Source of the DNA: Paraplanobispora takensis
Lineage (GTDB): Bacteria > Actinomycetota > Actinomycetes > Streptosporangiales > Streptosporangiaceae
Direction of reading: 5' to 3'
DNA length: 64,000 nt
Assembly (NCBI RefSeq): GCF_016863195.1
Contig: NZ_BOOK01000004.1
Coordinates: 1 to 64,000, forward strand
A program made the translations under genes and the position numbers. Shown piece after piece: positions 1-8,219 of the stretch. Every line of letters begins with the position of its first letter. The first letter of the stretch is position 1. The notes beneath the pieces are model-generated. The model saw only the letters and a list, made by a program, of their open reading frames with translations, did not search any database and had not been told where the DNA came from.

Positions 1-100
1 AGGCGGTCTTTTCCGGGCGGGGAGTCTTTTCCGCGCCGGGCATCGGCGACGGCGGAGCGGGGCCGGTCAGGAGGACACGGCGGCCCCGGGGAGGGGACCG

Positions 101-571
101 TCAGGAACGGGCGTGGCTGCGGGGGGCCACCGGGGACTCGGGCGCGTCCAGCGCTCTGACCAGCCCCTCCAGGTCCCGCATGAGCTGCTCGGTGCGCTCC
201 AGGCCGTAGGCGGCCTCGATCACCCGGTGGTGCCCCGCCACCGCGCCCTCCACGCGGGCCAGCAGCTCGGCGCCGCGGTCGGCGAGGAAGACCGCGACCC
301 TGCGGCGGTCGGCCGGATCGTGTCCCCGGTAGACGAGAGCGCGGTCGACGAGCCGGTCGATCGCCTTGGTCAGCGTCGGGTGCGGCATCAGCACGGCCTC
401 GGCCAGCTCGCCCATCGAGTGGCCCCGGCCGTCGGCGAGGGCGCGCAGGATGCGCCACTGCTCGACGGTGACGTCCTCGGCCGCCAGCGCGGCGGCCAGG
501 CCCCGGTTGACGCTGCGTTCGGCCCGGCTGAGCAGGTAGGCGAGCGAGGATCCCAGTCCGGTCGTCACCAC
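101..571 (-). CDS. MarR-family transcriptional regulator
   Basis: A 156-residue winged-helix regulator of normal MarR length. The wHTH core reads EQWRILRALADG, then MGELAEAVLMPHPTLTKAID (recognition region) and a DPADRRR wing, all typical of MarR dimers that bind palindromic DNA and release it on binding small aromatic or amide-like ligands. I chose GTG at 571 because GGGAG lies 7-8 bases upstream; a second in-frame GTG follows at 568. It is divergent from the AmiC-like gene at 647, so the 75-base gap must hold both promoters. Inference: it controls the neighbouring amide genes, possibly through the AT-rich palindrome at 1800-1823. The ligand is unknown. Confidence 0.85.
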   Translation of the reverse strand: MVTTGLGSSLAYLLSRAERSVNRGLAAALAAEDVTVEQWRILRALADGRGHSMGELAEAVLMPHPTLTKAIDRLVDRALVYRGHDPADRRRVAVFLADRGAELLARVEGAVAGHHRVIEAAYGLERTEQLMRDLEGLVRALDAPESPVAPRSHARS

Positions 572-646
572 ATGGAGCTCCCGTTCGCATCCCGGTTGGA
601 CAACGGACCTGTCGCAGCCCGTCCTTCCGGGAGGATACTCGGCTTC

Positions 647-1735
647 GTGGCAGAAGCCATCACATCGGTCATCACCCCCCTGGAAGCCCAGCTGCTCGGG
701 GCCGCCGCGGTGCGCGTCGGGCTCGTGATCCCGCTGTCCGGGGTCCTCGGGCTGGTCGGGCCGTGCGCGATCAACTGCGCGGTCCTGGCCGCCGACGAGG
801 TCAACCTCACCGGCGGGATCCTCGGCAGGCAGGTCGAGCTGGTGCTGATCGACGGCGGCCGCCCGGCCCGGGAGGTCGCGGCCGAGGTCGACGCGCTGGT
901 GTCGGCGGGGGCCGTCGACGCGCTGGTCGGCACGCACGGCAGCGACGTGCGCGTGTCGGTGGTGCGGGCCCTGGCGGGACGGGTGCCGTTCGTCTACGCC
1001 CCGCCGTACGAGGGGGGCGGCCACGCACCCGGCGTCTACTTCCTGGGCGAGACGCCCGGCCGCCAGCTCGGGCCGGGCCTGGACTGGCTGATCGACAGCA
1101 GGCGCGCCCGCCGCTGGTTCCTGCTCGGCAACGACTACGTCTGGCCGCGCCTGGTGCACGGGGCGGCCAGACGGCATCTGGCCGGACGGGGCGTCACGAT
1201 GGTCGGCGAGCGGTTCGTCCCGTACGGCGTGCGGGACTTCGCCCCCCTGCTGGAGGAGCTGGTCGCCAGCCGGGCCGACGCGCTGCTGCTGAGCCTGATC
1301 GGCAGCGACCTCGTCGCCTTCAACCGGGCCTTCGCCGCCGAGGGGTTGTCGACTCCGCGCCTGTGCGGCGCGCTGGAGGAGCACGGGCTGCTCGGCATCG
1401 GCGGCGACGCGACCGGCGAGCTGTACGGGGCGATGGGCTACTTCGCGAGCATGGTCACCGACGACAGCCTGAGCCTCGGCGAGCGCTACGTCAGCCGCTT
1501 CGGCTCCACCGCGCCGCTGCTCAACGGGCACGGGCAGGGCTGCTACGAGGCGGTGCTGATGCTCGCCGCGCTCACCGCGCGGGCCGGGACGCTCACGGTC
1601 CCCGCCATGGACGCGGTCGCCGACGGCGCCTCGATCGTCACGGCGCGCGGCCGGTTGACGCTCCGGGGCCACGGGGTACGGCGGCGGGCCCACCTCGGCC
1701 GCGCCGACGGGCTCGACTTCGACATCGTGCGCTGA
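647..1735 (+). CDS. AmiC-like amide/urea-type ligand-binding protein (type I periplasmic-binding fold)
   Basis: The 362-residue product has the Leu/Ile/Val-amide binding-protein fold. The start IPLSGVLGLVGP is followed by AADEVN, a GG turn (NLTGGILGRQVEL), DALVGTHGSD, and a second lobe with LGNDYVWPR and LLSLIGSDLVAFN. The length is close to Pseudomonas AmiC (about 385). Neither the GTG start at 647 (GGGAGG at 629-634) nor an alternative ATG at 572 gives a signal peptide or lipobox. A cytosolic sensor like AmiC is therefore more likely than a transporter subunit, and no ABC permease genes lie nearby. Given the adjacent permease and acetamidase, it probably senses a short-chain amide. No amiR homologue is present in the cluster. 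Confidence 0.75.
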   Translation: MAEAITSVITPLEAQLLGAAAVRVGLVIPLSGVLGLVGPCAINCAVLAADEVNLTGGILGRQVELVLIDGGRPAREVAAEVDALVSAGAVDALVGTHGSDVRVSVVRALAGRVPFVYAPPYEGGGHAPGVYFLGETPGRQLGPGLDWLIDSRRARRWFLLGNDYVWPRLVHGAARRHLAGRGVTMVGERFVPYGVRDFAPLLEELVASRADALLLSLIGSDLVAFNRAFAAEGLSTPRLCGALEEHGLLGIGGDATGELYGAMGYFASMVTDDSLSLGERYVSRFGSTAPLLNGHGQGCYEAVLMLAALTARAGTLTVPAMDAVADGASIVTARGRLTLRGHGVRRRAHLGRADGLDFDIVR

Positions 1736-1799
1736 GCGCCTCGCAGGCACCCTGCGCCGGGCGCCCCGGCTCCGCCGGACGGGAAACAAGATCCTCTCA

Positions 1800-1823
1800 A
1801 AAAGTTTTCAGTAGAAAACTTTT
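1800..1823. promoter_or_regulatory. AT-rich palindrome upstream of the APC permease, candidate MarR operator
   Basis: Perfect 10-base arms AAAAGTTTTC (1800-1809) and GAAAACTTTT (1814-1823) flank a 4-base spacer. It sits 55 bases before the permease start, in an AT-rich island inside GC-rich sequence. MarR regulators often use such AT-rich inverted repeats; assignment to the MarR at 101-571 is inference. It could also act as a weak terminator for the preceding gene, but the stem is AT-only at its base. Confidence 0.5.
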
Positions 1824-1878
1824 CCTTTTCAAGGATTGGCTCTAGGGTACGGCTGCCCCCTCATCAAGGAGCCGTTCC

Positions 1879-3276
1879 ATGGCAACCGACCCTTCCCTGG
1901 AGCAATTCGGCTACCAGCAGGAACTCCGCAGGTCGCTCAGCTTCACCGACCTGCTCGTCTACGGGCTGATCTTCATGGTGCCGATCGCCCCGTTCGGCAT
2001 CTTCGGCAGCGTCTTCCAGGGCTCCGGCGGCATGGTCGCCCTCGCCTACATCATCGGCATGGTCGCGATGGCCTTCACCGCGCTGTCCTACGCCCAGATG
2101 GCCCGCGCGTTCCCGATGGCCGGATCGGTCTACACCTACGCCGGCCGGGGCATCTCGCCGCCGGTGGGCTTCATGTCCGGATGGGTGATCCTGCTCGACT
2201 ACGTGCTGGTGCCCGCCCTGCTCTATCTCATCGCGAGCTACGCGATGACCTCGTTCGTGCCCGCCGTCCCGGTCTGGGGCTGGCTGATCATATTCGTGCT
2301 GCTGAACACGGCGGTGAACTACGCCGGCATCCAGATGACCGCCCGGATCTCGAAGATCATGCTGATCGGCGAGCTCATCGTCCTGGCGATCTTCATCGTC
2401 GTCGGCCTGGTCGCCCTGGCCCAGGGCAAGGCGCAGACCGGCGCCCTCACCCCGCTGTTCGACTCCTCGACGTTCTCCTGGCCGCTGGTCTTCGGCGCGG
2501 TCTCGATCGCCGTCCTGTCCTTCCTGGGCTTCGACGGCATCTCGATGCTGGCCGAGGAGAACCAGGAGGACAGCCGGCAGCTCGGCAGGTCGATGGTCGC
2601 CGCGCTCGGCCTGGCCGGCGTGCTGTTCATCGCGCAGACCTGGGTGGGCGCGCTGCTCACCCCGGACCGGACCGAGCTGCTGACCGAGGGCGACCCCGAG
2701 GGCACCGCCTTCTACGACATGGCCGAGTTCGCCGGGGGCCACTGGCTCGGCGTGCTCACCGCCGTCGCCACGGCGATCGCCTGGGGCTTCGCCAACTCCC
2801 TGGTCGCCCAGGCGGCCACCTCCCGCCTGCTGTTCGCGATGGCCCGCGACCGCCAGCTCCCCCGCTTCCTGGCCAAGGTCCACCCCACCCACAAGGTGCC
2901 GGTCAACGCCACCCTCCTGGTGGCCGCGGTCTCGCTGGCCGTCGGCCTCTACCTGACCACCCGCGACGACGGCATCACCCTGATCAGCGGGCTGGTCAAC
3001 TTCGGCGCGATGACCGCCTTCCTGGCGCTGCACGTCTCGGTCGTCGTGCACTACGTGGTCCGGCAGGGCAGCCGCGACTGGTGGCGGCACCTGATCGCCC
3101 CGATGATCGGCTTCGCGATCCTGGTCTACGTCGTGATCAACGCCAGCATCGCCGCCCAGGCCCTCGGCCTCATCTGGCTGGGCGTCGGCGCCGTGCTGCT
3201 CGTCCTGTCCTACGTCACGGGCCGCCGCCCCACCCTGGCGGGCCTGAACGACTCCCCGGACGTGCCCGCCAAGTGA
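1879..3276 (+). CDS. APC-superfamily amino acid/amide permease
   Basis: The 465-residue protein has about 12 hydrophobic segments and the APC N-terminal motif (LSFTDLLVYGLIFMVPIAPFGIFG region), then AGSVYTYAGRG, and a FLGFDGISMLAEENQ motif (TM6) that matches PuuP/YeeF-type amino acid/amine permeases. It acts in the cytoplasmic membrane as a proton- or substrate-coupled importer. ATG at 1879 is preceded by AAGGAG (1866-1871). It lies between the AmiC-like protein and the acetamidase, so an amide or amine substrate is likely; this is inferred from context. Transcription may be controlled through the palindrome at 1800-1823. Confidence 0.88.
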   Translation: MATDPSLEQFGYQQELRRSLSFTDLLVYGLIFMVPIAPFGIFGSVFQGSGGMVALAYIIGMVAMAFTALSYAQMARAFPMAGSVYTYAGRGISPPVGFMSGWVILLDYVLVPALLYLIASYAMTSFVPAVPVWGWLIIFVLLNTAVNYAGIQMTARISKIMLIGELIVLAIFIVVGLVALAQGKAQTGALTPLFDSSTFSWPLVFGAVSIAVLSFLGFDGISMLAEENQEDSRQLGRSMVAALGLAGVLFIAQTWVGALLTPDRTELLTEGDPEGTAFYDMAEFAGGHWLGVLTAVATAIAWGFANSLVAQAATSRLLFAMARDRQLPRFLAKVHPTHKVPVNATLLVAAVSLAVGLYLTTRDDGITLISGLVNFGAMTAFLALHVSVVVHYVVRQGSRDWWRHLIAPMIGFAILVYVVINASIAAQALGLIWLGVGAVLLVLSYVTGRRPTLAGLNDSPDVPAK

Positions 3277-3323
3277 CGCTCTCCCCCACGACCGCATCCA
3301 CCCGAACCGCAAGGACGGATCAC

Positions 3324-3389
3324 GTGCCCGACACATTCGAGGTCCCGCCGGCGTCCGAGGACTCCCTCCCCGCGGAGGGCGCCCGATGA
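3324..3389 (+). CDS. 21-residue small ORF translationally coupled to the acetamidase
   Basis: A GTG at 3324 with AAGGA (3311-3315) eight bases upstream opens a 21-codon frame (VPDTFEVPPASEDS, then LPAEGAR). Its TGA overlaps the ATG of the acetamidase (ATGA). The acetamidase has no strong Shine-Dalgarno of its own, so this peptide may serve mainly to deliver ribosomes by coupling. The peptide is acidic and Pro-rich with no recognised domain. It could be a chance frame. Confidence 0.35.
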   Translation: MPDTFEVPPASEDSLPAEGAR

Positions 3390-4396
3390 ACGTCGTCTCC
3401 TACCAGCCCACCCCCGCAGAGCTCAGCTACACCTTCGGCGGCCGTCCCGCGGTCGGCCGGGTGCAGCCGGGCACGATCATCGAGATGTCCACCGAGGACT
3501 GCTTCGGCGGCCGGGTGCGCTCGGTGGAGGACCTGCCCTCGCGGGTCTGCGAGTTCCCCTACCTGAACCCGGTCACCGGCCCCTTCCACGTCGAGGGGGC
3601 CGAGCCGGGCGACACCCTGGCGCTGCACTTCGTCGCCATCGAGCCGGCCAGGGACTGGGCGGTGTCCACCACCTTCCCGCACTTCGGCGCGCTGACCGGC
3701 ACCCACACCACGGCGATGCTGCAGCCGCCCCTGGACGAGGTCGTGTGGCTCTACGACGTCGACGTGGACAAGGGCGTGGTCCGCTACCACGCCCGGCGCA
3801 GCGACTTCACCGTCGAGCTCCCGCTGGACCCCATGCACGGCACCGTCGGCGTCGCCCCCGGCGCCTCCGAGGCCCGCATGACGATCACCCCGGACGCCCA
3901 CGGCGGCAACATGGACACCCCCGAGCTGCGTGCGGGAGTGACCGTGTACCTCGGGGTGAACGTCGAGGGCGGCCTGTTCGCGATCGGTGACGGGCACGCC
4001 AGGCAGGGGCACGGCGAGGTCTGCGGCACCGCGGTCGAGGCCGCGATGAACACCGTGGTGGCCGTCGAGCTGATCAAGGGGGTGAGCACCCCCTGGCCGC
4101 GCCTGGAGGACGACGGGCACCTGATGTCCACCGGATCGGCCCGCCCGCTGGAGGACGCCTACCGGATCAGCCAGCACGACCTGGTCACCTGGACCTCCGA
4201 GCTCACCGGCCTGGACACCCTGGACGCCTACCAGCTCGTCAGCCAGGCCGGTCAGGCCCCCGTCGGCAACGTCTGCGACACCAACTACACGATGGTCGCC
4301 AAGCTCCCCAAGGACTGTCTCGGCGGTCCCGCCGTCTACGAGTCGGCCCACAGCCGGCTGCGCGAGCTCGGCCGCCGGTACCTGTCCGAGCGCTGA
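3386..4396 (+). CDS. Acetamidase/formamidase family protein
   Basis: A 336-residue enzyme of the FmdA/AmdA family, which hydrolyses formamide or short amides to ammonia and the carboxylic acid in the cytosol. Visible family landmarks are PGTIIEMSTEDCFGG, GPFHVEGAEPGDTLALHF, PLDPMHGTVGVAP, GGNMDTPEL, IGDGHARQGHGEVCGTAVE and a C-terminal YQLVSQAG/VCDTNYT block. Length is normal for the shorter members. Its ATG is in an ATGA overlap with the 21-codon ORF. It is the last gene of the probable operon and is followed by a strong hairpin (4412-4455). The cluster would supply nitrogen from amides. Confidence 0.9.
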   Translation: MNVVSYQPTPAELSYTFGGRPAVGRVQPGTIIEMSTEDCFGGRVRSVEDLPSRVCEFPYLNPVTGPFHVEGAEPGDTLALHFVAIEPARDWAVSTTFPHFGALTGTHTTAMLQPPLDEVVWLYDVDVDKGVVRYHARRSDFTVELPLDPMHGTVGVAPGASEARMTITPDAHGGNMDTPELRAGVTVYLGVNVEGGLFAIGDGHARQGHGEVCGTAVEAAMNTVVAVELIKGVSTPWPRLEDDGHLMSTGSARPLEDAYRISQHDLVTWTSELTGLDTLDAYQLVSQAGQAPVGNVCDTNYTMVAKLPKDCLGGPAVYESAHSRLRELGRRYLSER

Positions 4397-4411
4397 GACC
4401 CTCCCGGAGCC

Positions 4412-4455
4412 GCCCCGCCGTACCGGACCCTCTCTCCACTCCGGTACGGCGGGGC
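4412..4455. terminator. Bidirectional hairpin between convergent genes
   Basis: Perfect 16-base arms (4412-4427 and 4440-4455; GCCCCGCCGTACCGGA and its complement) enclose a 12-base loop. It lies exactly between the stop codons of two convergent genes. Confidence 0.85.
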
Positions 4456-4465
4456 CGGCGGGACG

Positions 4466-5353
4466 CTACACGGCGGACCGGACGATCTCCTCGCAGAGAG
4501 CGTGGGTGGCCAGGGCGTCGCCTGCGTCGATCACCTCGCCCGCGCGGACGGCGCCGAGGAACTCCAGGCAGACCTGCTCGATGCCGCGCTGGCGGGAGAC
4601 CGGGGTCCAGTCGCCGCGGCGGGTCAGGGTCTCGGATCCGGCGTAGTCGGTCACCTCGGCGAGGTTGGCCACCCGGCGCTTGACGCCGGCGCCCATGACC
4701 TCCACGGTCTCCTCGGCCGCGCCGCCGACCCTGTTCATGATGCCGAAGGCGGTGAAGCCGTCGCCGGACAGCTCCAGCGTCACGTGCTCCAGCAGGCCGT
4801 CCCCGACGCGGGTCCGGATGCCGGTGTGGACGACCTCGCCGGGCACCAGGAACCTGAGGGTGTCCACGACGTGGACGAAGTCGTCGAAGATCGCGGTCCG
4901 CGGGTCCTCGGCCAGGTCCCTGCGGTTCTTCTGCATCACGACCAGATGGCGGGGCAGGTCGAGCAGGGCCGCGTACGACGGCGCCCTGCGCCGGTTGAAC
5001 CCCACCAGCAGGGAGCGCCCCCGCTCGCGCGCCAGCCGTACCAGGCGCTCGGACTCGGCGAGGGTGTAGGCGATCGGCTTGTCCAGATAGACGTGGACGC
5101 CCGCCTCCAGCAGCGTCTCGGTGATCTCCGCGTGCGCGCTCGTCGCCGCGTGCACGAAGGCTGCCTCGACCCCCGCCTTCACGACCTCGTCCACCGAGGT
5201 GAAGCGGGCCGCGACCCGGTGGGCGTCGCCGAGGCGGTCGAGGGTGGCGCGGTCGCGGGTGCACAGGTGGAGGTCCAGGCCGGGCAGCGTGGCGAGGACC
5301 GGCAGGTAGGCCTTCTCCGCGATGTCCCCGAGACCGATCATGGCAATCTTCAT
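4466..5353 (-). CDS. Gfo/Idh/MocA-family NAD(P)-dependent oxidoreductase
   Basis: The 295-residue protein starts with a Rossmann fingerprint (MIGLGDIAEKAYLPVL), carries the family EKP-like motif as YLDKPIAYTLAES, and has a C-terminal alpha/beta substrate domain including the DDFVHVVDTLRF segment. Members oxidise or reduce sugars and cyclitols, or bilin-like substrates. It is slightly shorter than the usual 330-380 residues. It is convergent with the acetamidase and stands alone, so its substrate cannot be inferred. Confidence 0.85.
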   Translation of the reverse strand: MKIAMIGLGDIAEKAYLPVLATLPGLDLHLCTRDRATLDRLGDAHRVAARFTSVDEVVKAGVEAAFVHAATSAHAEITETLLEAGVHVYLDKPIAYTLAESERLVRLARERGRSLLVGFNRRRAPSYAALLDLPRHLVVMQKNRRDLAEDPRTAIFDDFVHVVDTLRFLVPGEVVHTGIRTRVGDGLLEHVTLELSGDGFTAFGIMNRVGGAAEETVEVMGAGVKRRVANLAEVTDYAGSETLTRRGDWTPVSRQRGIEQVCLEFLGAVRAGEVIDAGDALATHALCEEIVRSAV

Positions 5354-5438
5354 GCGGCGACCCTACGGCCTGCGCGCCCGGCCGGCCGGACCGGCGTCGT
5401 CCCGGTCCGGCCGGCCGGGGGCGCGGCCCCGGCCGGGC

Positions 5439-6383
5439 TCACGCCGCCCGGGCCGTGATCCCGCGCCACCACGCGATCGTCTCGGCCAGCGCCTCGTCCG
5501 TCGGGGTCGGCTCCATGCCGAAGGCGGCCCGGAAGTCGGTGGAGTCGAGGACGAACGGCCGGACGAACTGGTAGCGCAGCTCCTCCAGCTCGCCGAGCAT
5601 CGGCGAGAAGGTCCCGGCCGTGCGCAGCAGCCAGTGCGGCATGGACCTGACCCCCGGGCAGGGGACCCCGGCCAGCTCGCACAGCCGCTCCGCCACGGCG
5701 CGGTAGCTCATCGCCGGCCCCGTCGGGACGTGCCAGGCGCGGCCCCAGGCCCGGTCGCCGGTCCCGGCGGCCACCAGGGCCCGGGCCACGTCGGGCACGT
5801 AGGTCCAGCTGTGCGGCAGGTCCGGGTCGCCGATGTAGCGGATCGTCCTGCCCGCGAGCAGGCGCGGGACGAGCCTGTCCCCCATGTGCGACTGGTCCCG
5901 GCAGCCGGGGCCGAAGTAGTCCGACCCGCGCACCTCGGTCACCCGGACCCGTCCCGCCTCGTGCGCGGCCAGGGCCTCGCGCCACATGCGGACCCGGATG
6001 GCCCCCTTGGCCGAGGGCGGGGTCAGCGGGTCGTCCTCCCGCATCGGCCGCTCGGGCGCGGCGTAGACGTAGAGGTTGCCGAGGATGACGTAGCCGGCCC
6101 CGGCCCCCTCTGCGGCCGCCAGCATCGAGCCGGCCATCGGCGGCCAGTCCCGCGCCCAGCGGTGGTAGGGCGGGTTGACGCAGTTGTAGAGGGTCTCGGC
6201 CCCCCGGACCAGGTCGGCCATCCGCTCCCGGTCGGCGACGTCGGCGGCGGCCTTGCGCACCCCCGGCAGGTCGGGGCCCGACCCGGACCGGCTGATCAGG
6301 ACGACCTCGTGCCCCTGCTCCGCCAGCATCGTGGCGACGTGGGAGCCGACCTGTCCCGCTCCGGCGACGACGTGCTTGCCCAT
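5439..6383 (-). CDS. NAD-dependent epimerase/dehydratase family protein (SDR)
   Basis: An extended or atypical short-chain dehydrogenase-like protein of 314 residues with the nucleotide-binding motif GAGQVGSHVA at the N-terminus, an LYNCVNPPYHRW stretch, and a VRGSDYFGPG segment typical of NmrA/epimerase-like proteins. ATG at 6383 has AGAGGA nine bases upstream; an in-frame GTG lies further up at 6404. It is divergent from the tetR gene at 6520. The two TetR-type operators in the 136-base gap suggest that the regulator represses it, presumably until a toxic or signal compound is present. Confidence 0.85.
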   Translation of the reverse strand: MGKHVVAGAGQVGSHVATMLAEQGHEVVLISRSGSGPDLPGVRKAAADVADRERMADLVRGAETLYNCVNPPYHRWARDWPPMAGSMLAAAEGAGAGYVILGNLYVYAAPERPMREDDPLTPPSAKGAIRVRMWREALAAHEAGRVRVTEVRGSDYFGPGCRDQSHMGDRLVPRLLAGRTIRYIGDPDLPHSWTYVPDVARALVAAGTGDRAWGRAWHVPTGPAMSYRAVAERLCELAGVPCPGVRSMPHWLLRTAGTFSPMLGELEELRYQFVRPFVLDSTDFRAAFGMEPTPTDEALAETIAWWRGITARAA

Positions 6384-6437
6384 GATCGTTGTTCCTCTCG
6401 TCACTGGTTTCCCGAACGAAGATTGCCGTTCCGTTCT

Positions 6438-6486
6438 GAGAGCGATGCTCTCTCAAAGGAGCAGCAGTCGTCAAGAGCAGTGCTCT
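6438..6486. promoter_or_regulatory. Two copies of a TetR-type operator in the divergent promoter region
   Basis: Site 1 is GAGAGC-GAT-GCTCTC (6438-6452). Site 2 is AGAGC-AGT-GCTCT (6474-6486). Their centres are 35 bases apart. Both share the core AGAGCRNTGCTCT, which is typical of TetR-family operators between a regulator and its divergent target. Confidence 0.75.
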
Positions 6487-6519
6487 CGTTTTTTCTCACC
6501 GCTCTGGTACGGTGACCCC

Positions 6520-7221
6520 ATGAGCGCAGGCCGTACAGCACGTGAACGGGTCCGGGCCGAGCTGACCCGCGAGATCACCGACATCGCCCGCAGGCACCTG
6601 GCCGTCGAGGGGGCGGCCGGCCTGTCACTGCGCGCGGTCGCCCGGGAGATGGGCATGGTCTCCTCGGCGATCTACCGCTACTTCCCGTCCAGGGACGACC
6701 TGCTGACGGCCCTGATCATCGACGGCTACAACGCCGTCGGCGAGGCGGTGGAGAACGCCGACGCCGCCCGCCCGCGCGGGGACCACGCCGGGCGCTGGAT
6801 GGCGGTCTGCCACGCCGTGCGCGACTGGGCGCTGGCCCACCCCCACGAGTACGCCCTGCTGTACGGCTCGCCCGTGCCCGGCTACAAGGCGCCCGAGGAC
6901 ACCATCGCCCCGGCCGTGCGCGACACCGTCGTCTACGGCCGGATCCTGTCCGACGCCCACGGGGCCGGAGCCCTGACGCCGCCGGACGTCCTGCCGCCCC
7001 CGCCGGCGTCCTTCTCCCAGGACGCCCTGCGCGTGCGCGAGGTCATGCCGGGCCTGCCCGACGACCTGGTCGCCCGCGCCCTGGCGGCCTGGACCGGCCT
7101 GTTCGGCTGGGTGAGCTTCGAGCTGTTCGGCCAGTTCAACCAGGTGATCCTCGACCCCGCCACGGCCTTCGACCACACCATGCGCGGCCACGGCGTGCTG
7201 CTCGGCCTGAGAAGCGGGTGA
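6520..7221 (+). CDS. TetR/AcrR-family transcriptional regulator
   Basis: The 233-residue protein has the TetR N-terminal HTH (ITDIARRHLAVEG, then LSLRAVAREMGMVSSAIYRYF) and a TetR C-terminal domain with an FGWVSFELFGQF helix like the WHG/TetR_C_13 type. I took ATG at 6520; an in-frame upstream frame exists but lies in the operator region. It is divergent from the epimerase gene, and it most likely represses both genes through the sites at 6438-6486. Confidence 0.9.
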   Translation: MSAGRTARERVRAELTREITDIARRHLAVEGAAGLSLRAVAREMGMVSSAIYRYFPSRDDLLTALIIDGYNAVGEAVENADAARPRGDHAGRWMAVCHAVRDWALAHPHEYALLYGSPVPGYKAPEDTIAPAVRDTVVYGRILSDAHGAGALTPPDVLPPPPASFSQDALRVREVMPGLPDDLVARALAAWTGLFGWVSFELFGQFNQVILDPATAFDHTMRGHGVLLGLRSG

Positions 7222-7347
7222 CTCCAAACGATCGCCAGAGATACACGCAAAGTAGGAGACAGTAAGCGGAACGTAACTAGAGAAGTCGTTGTCGCAGGCC
7301 AGGACGGGTGCCACACTTCAAGCAGGATCCCTGCTATGGAGGTCGCC

Positions 7348-7617
7348 GTGTCCCGACCGTGGGAAGCCAACCCATCGGCCGAATTCAGACGCCGTCTCGG
7401 AAAGTCAGCGATCGAGCTGGGCACCACCAACAGCAGTCCGTCCTGTCCCGACATATGGGAGCTCGACAACGGCGACTTCGCCGTCGTGGGACGCGACCTC
7501 ACCTCGGCCTACGACGGCCGCCTGCCCGCCGACGTGTCCGTCTCCTCCGACGAGCGCATCGTCGTCATCCCGCGGACCACGCTCATCGCCGCGAAACGGG
7601 ACATCCCCCGTGCTTGA
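7348..7617 (+). CDS. Small conserved actinobacterial protein, first gene of a DUF6879/DUF6082 unit
   Basis: An 89-residue protein with segments LGTTNSSPSCPDIWELDNG and DFAVVGRDLTSAYDGRLP, and a C-terminal VVIPRTTLIAAKRDIP. I recall similar small proteins next to DUF6879 genes in Streptosporangiales, but no function is known. GTG at 7348 is favoured because GGAGG (7338-7342) lies five bases upstream; ATG at 7336 would add four residues. It overlaps the next gene by 8 bases. The IWELDNGDFAVVGRD part resembles short DUF397-like partners by position rather than by any motif I can prove. Confidence 0.7.
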   Translation: MSRPWEANPSAEFRRRLGKSAIELGTTNSSPSCPDIWELDNGDFAVVGRDLTSAYDGRLPADVSVSSDERIVVIPRTTLIAAKRDIPRA

Positions 7618-8203
7618 GCGAGTGCGCACGGCGCCGGGCCTGTCGCTGGACGCGGCGGCCTACCTCGACGACTTCTGGCCCCGCTTCCAGCGGATCGGCG
7701 ACGAGCCGTTCTGGAAGCTGGAGCGGGCCCAGCACTTCCGCGAACCCGACGTCCCGAGCTGGACCGCCATGGTCGAGGGCGACTGGGATCGATCGCTCGT
7801 GCTGGTCGAGGAGATGCGCGCCGGCATCGCCCCGGGCTCCGGCCCCGAGCTGCGCAGGCTGCGCATCGTGGAGCAGCCGGTCACGCCGTACCTGCAGTGG
7901 GAGATGCAGATCCTGCGGATCCGCGCCGAGGAGGGCGAGCGGATCCGGACCCTCCCCGCCAAGGCCGTCGCCCACCTGGAGACCGTGGTGGAGCTGCCGG
8001 AGGTGGTCCTGCTCGGCTCCCTCACCATGTACGAGGTCCTCTACGACGCGACGGGCACCCTCAGCGGGGCCCGCCGCATCGACGACCCCGTGCTGCTTTC
8101 CGACTGCCGGGCCGAGCTGGCGCAGCTGTACGACCAGGGCGAAGACCTCCTGGGCTACTTCGAGCGCGAGATCGCCCCCCTGTCTCCCCCGAAGTCCACC
8201 TGA
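7610..8203 (+). CDS. DUF6879 family protein
   Basis: A 197-residue soluble protein. It carries the features I associate with DUF6879: LDDFWPRFQRIGDEPFWKLE, a WTAMVEGDWDRS stretch, a RRLRIVEQPVTPYLQWEM core and an EEGERIRTL segment. The function is unknown. Such genes usually sit beside small DUF397-like or HTH (XRE) regulators in actinomycete developmental conservons. GTG at 7610 overlaps the preceding stop by 8 bases, so the pair is translationally coupled. No HTH partner is present here. Confidence 0.75.
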   Translation: MLERVRTAPGLSLDAAAYLDDFWPRFQRIGDEPFWKLERAQHFREPDVPSWTAMVEGDWDRSLVLVEEMRAGIAPGSGPELRRLRIVEQPVTPYLQWEMQILRIRAEEGERIRTLPAKAVAHLETVVELPEVVLLGSLTMYEVLYDATGTLSGARRIDDPVLLSDCRAELAQLYDQGEDLLGYFEREIAPLSPPKST

Positions 8204-8219
8204 GCGGAGGGCGCCGCCC

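Noticed and set aside
101-1789. 562-codon frame on the minus strand over the AmiC-like gene
   Set aside because: Only its last 156 codons are MarR-like; the rest is the antisense of the AmiC-like gene with Arg/Gln/Pro-rich composition.
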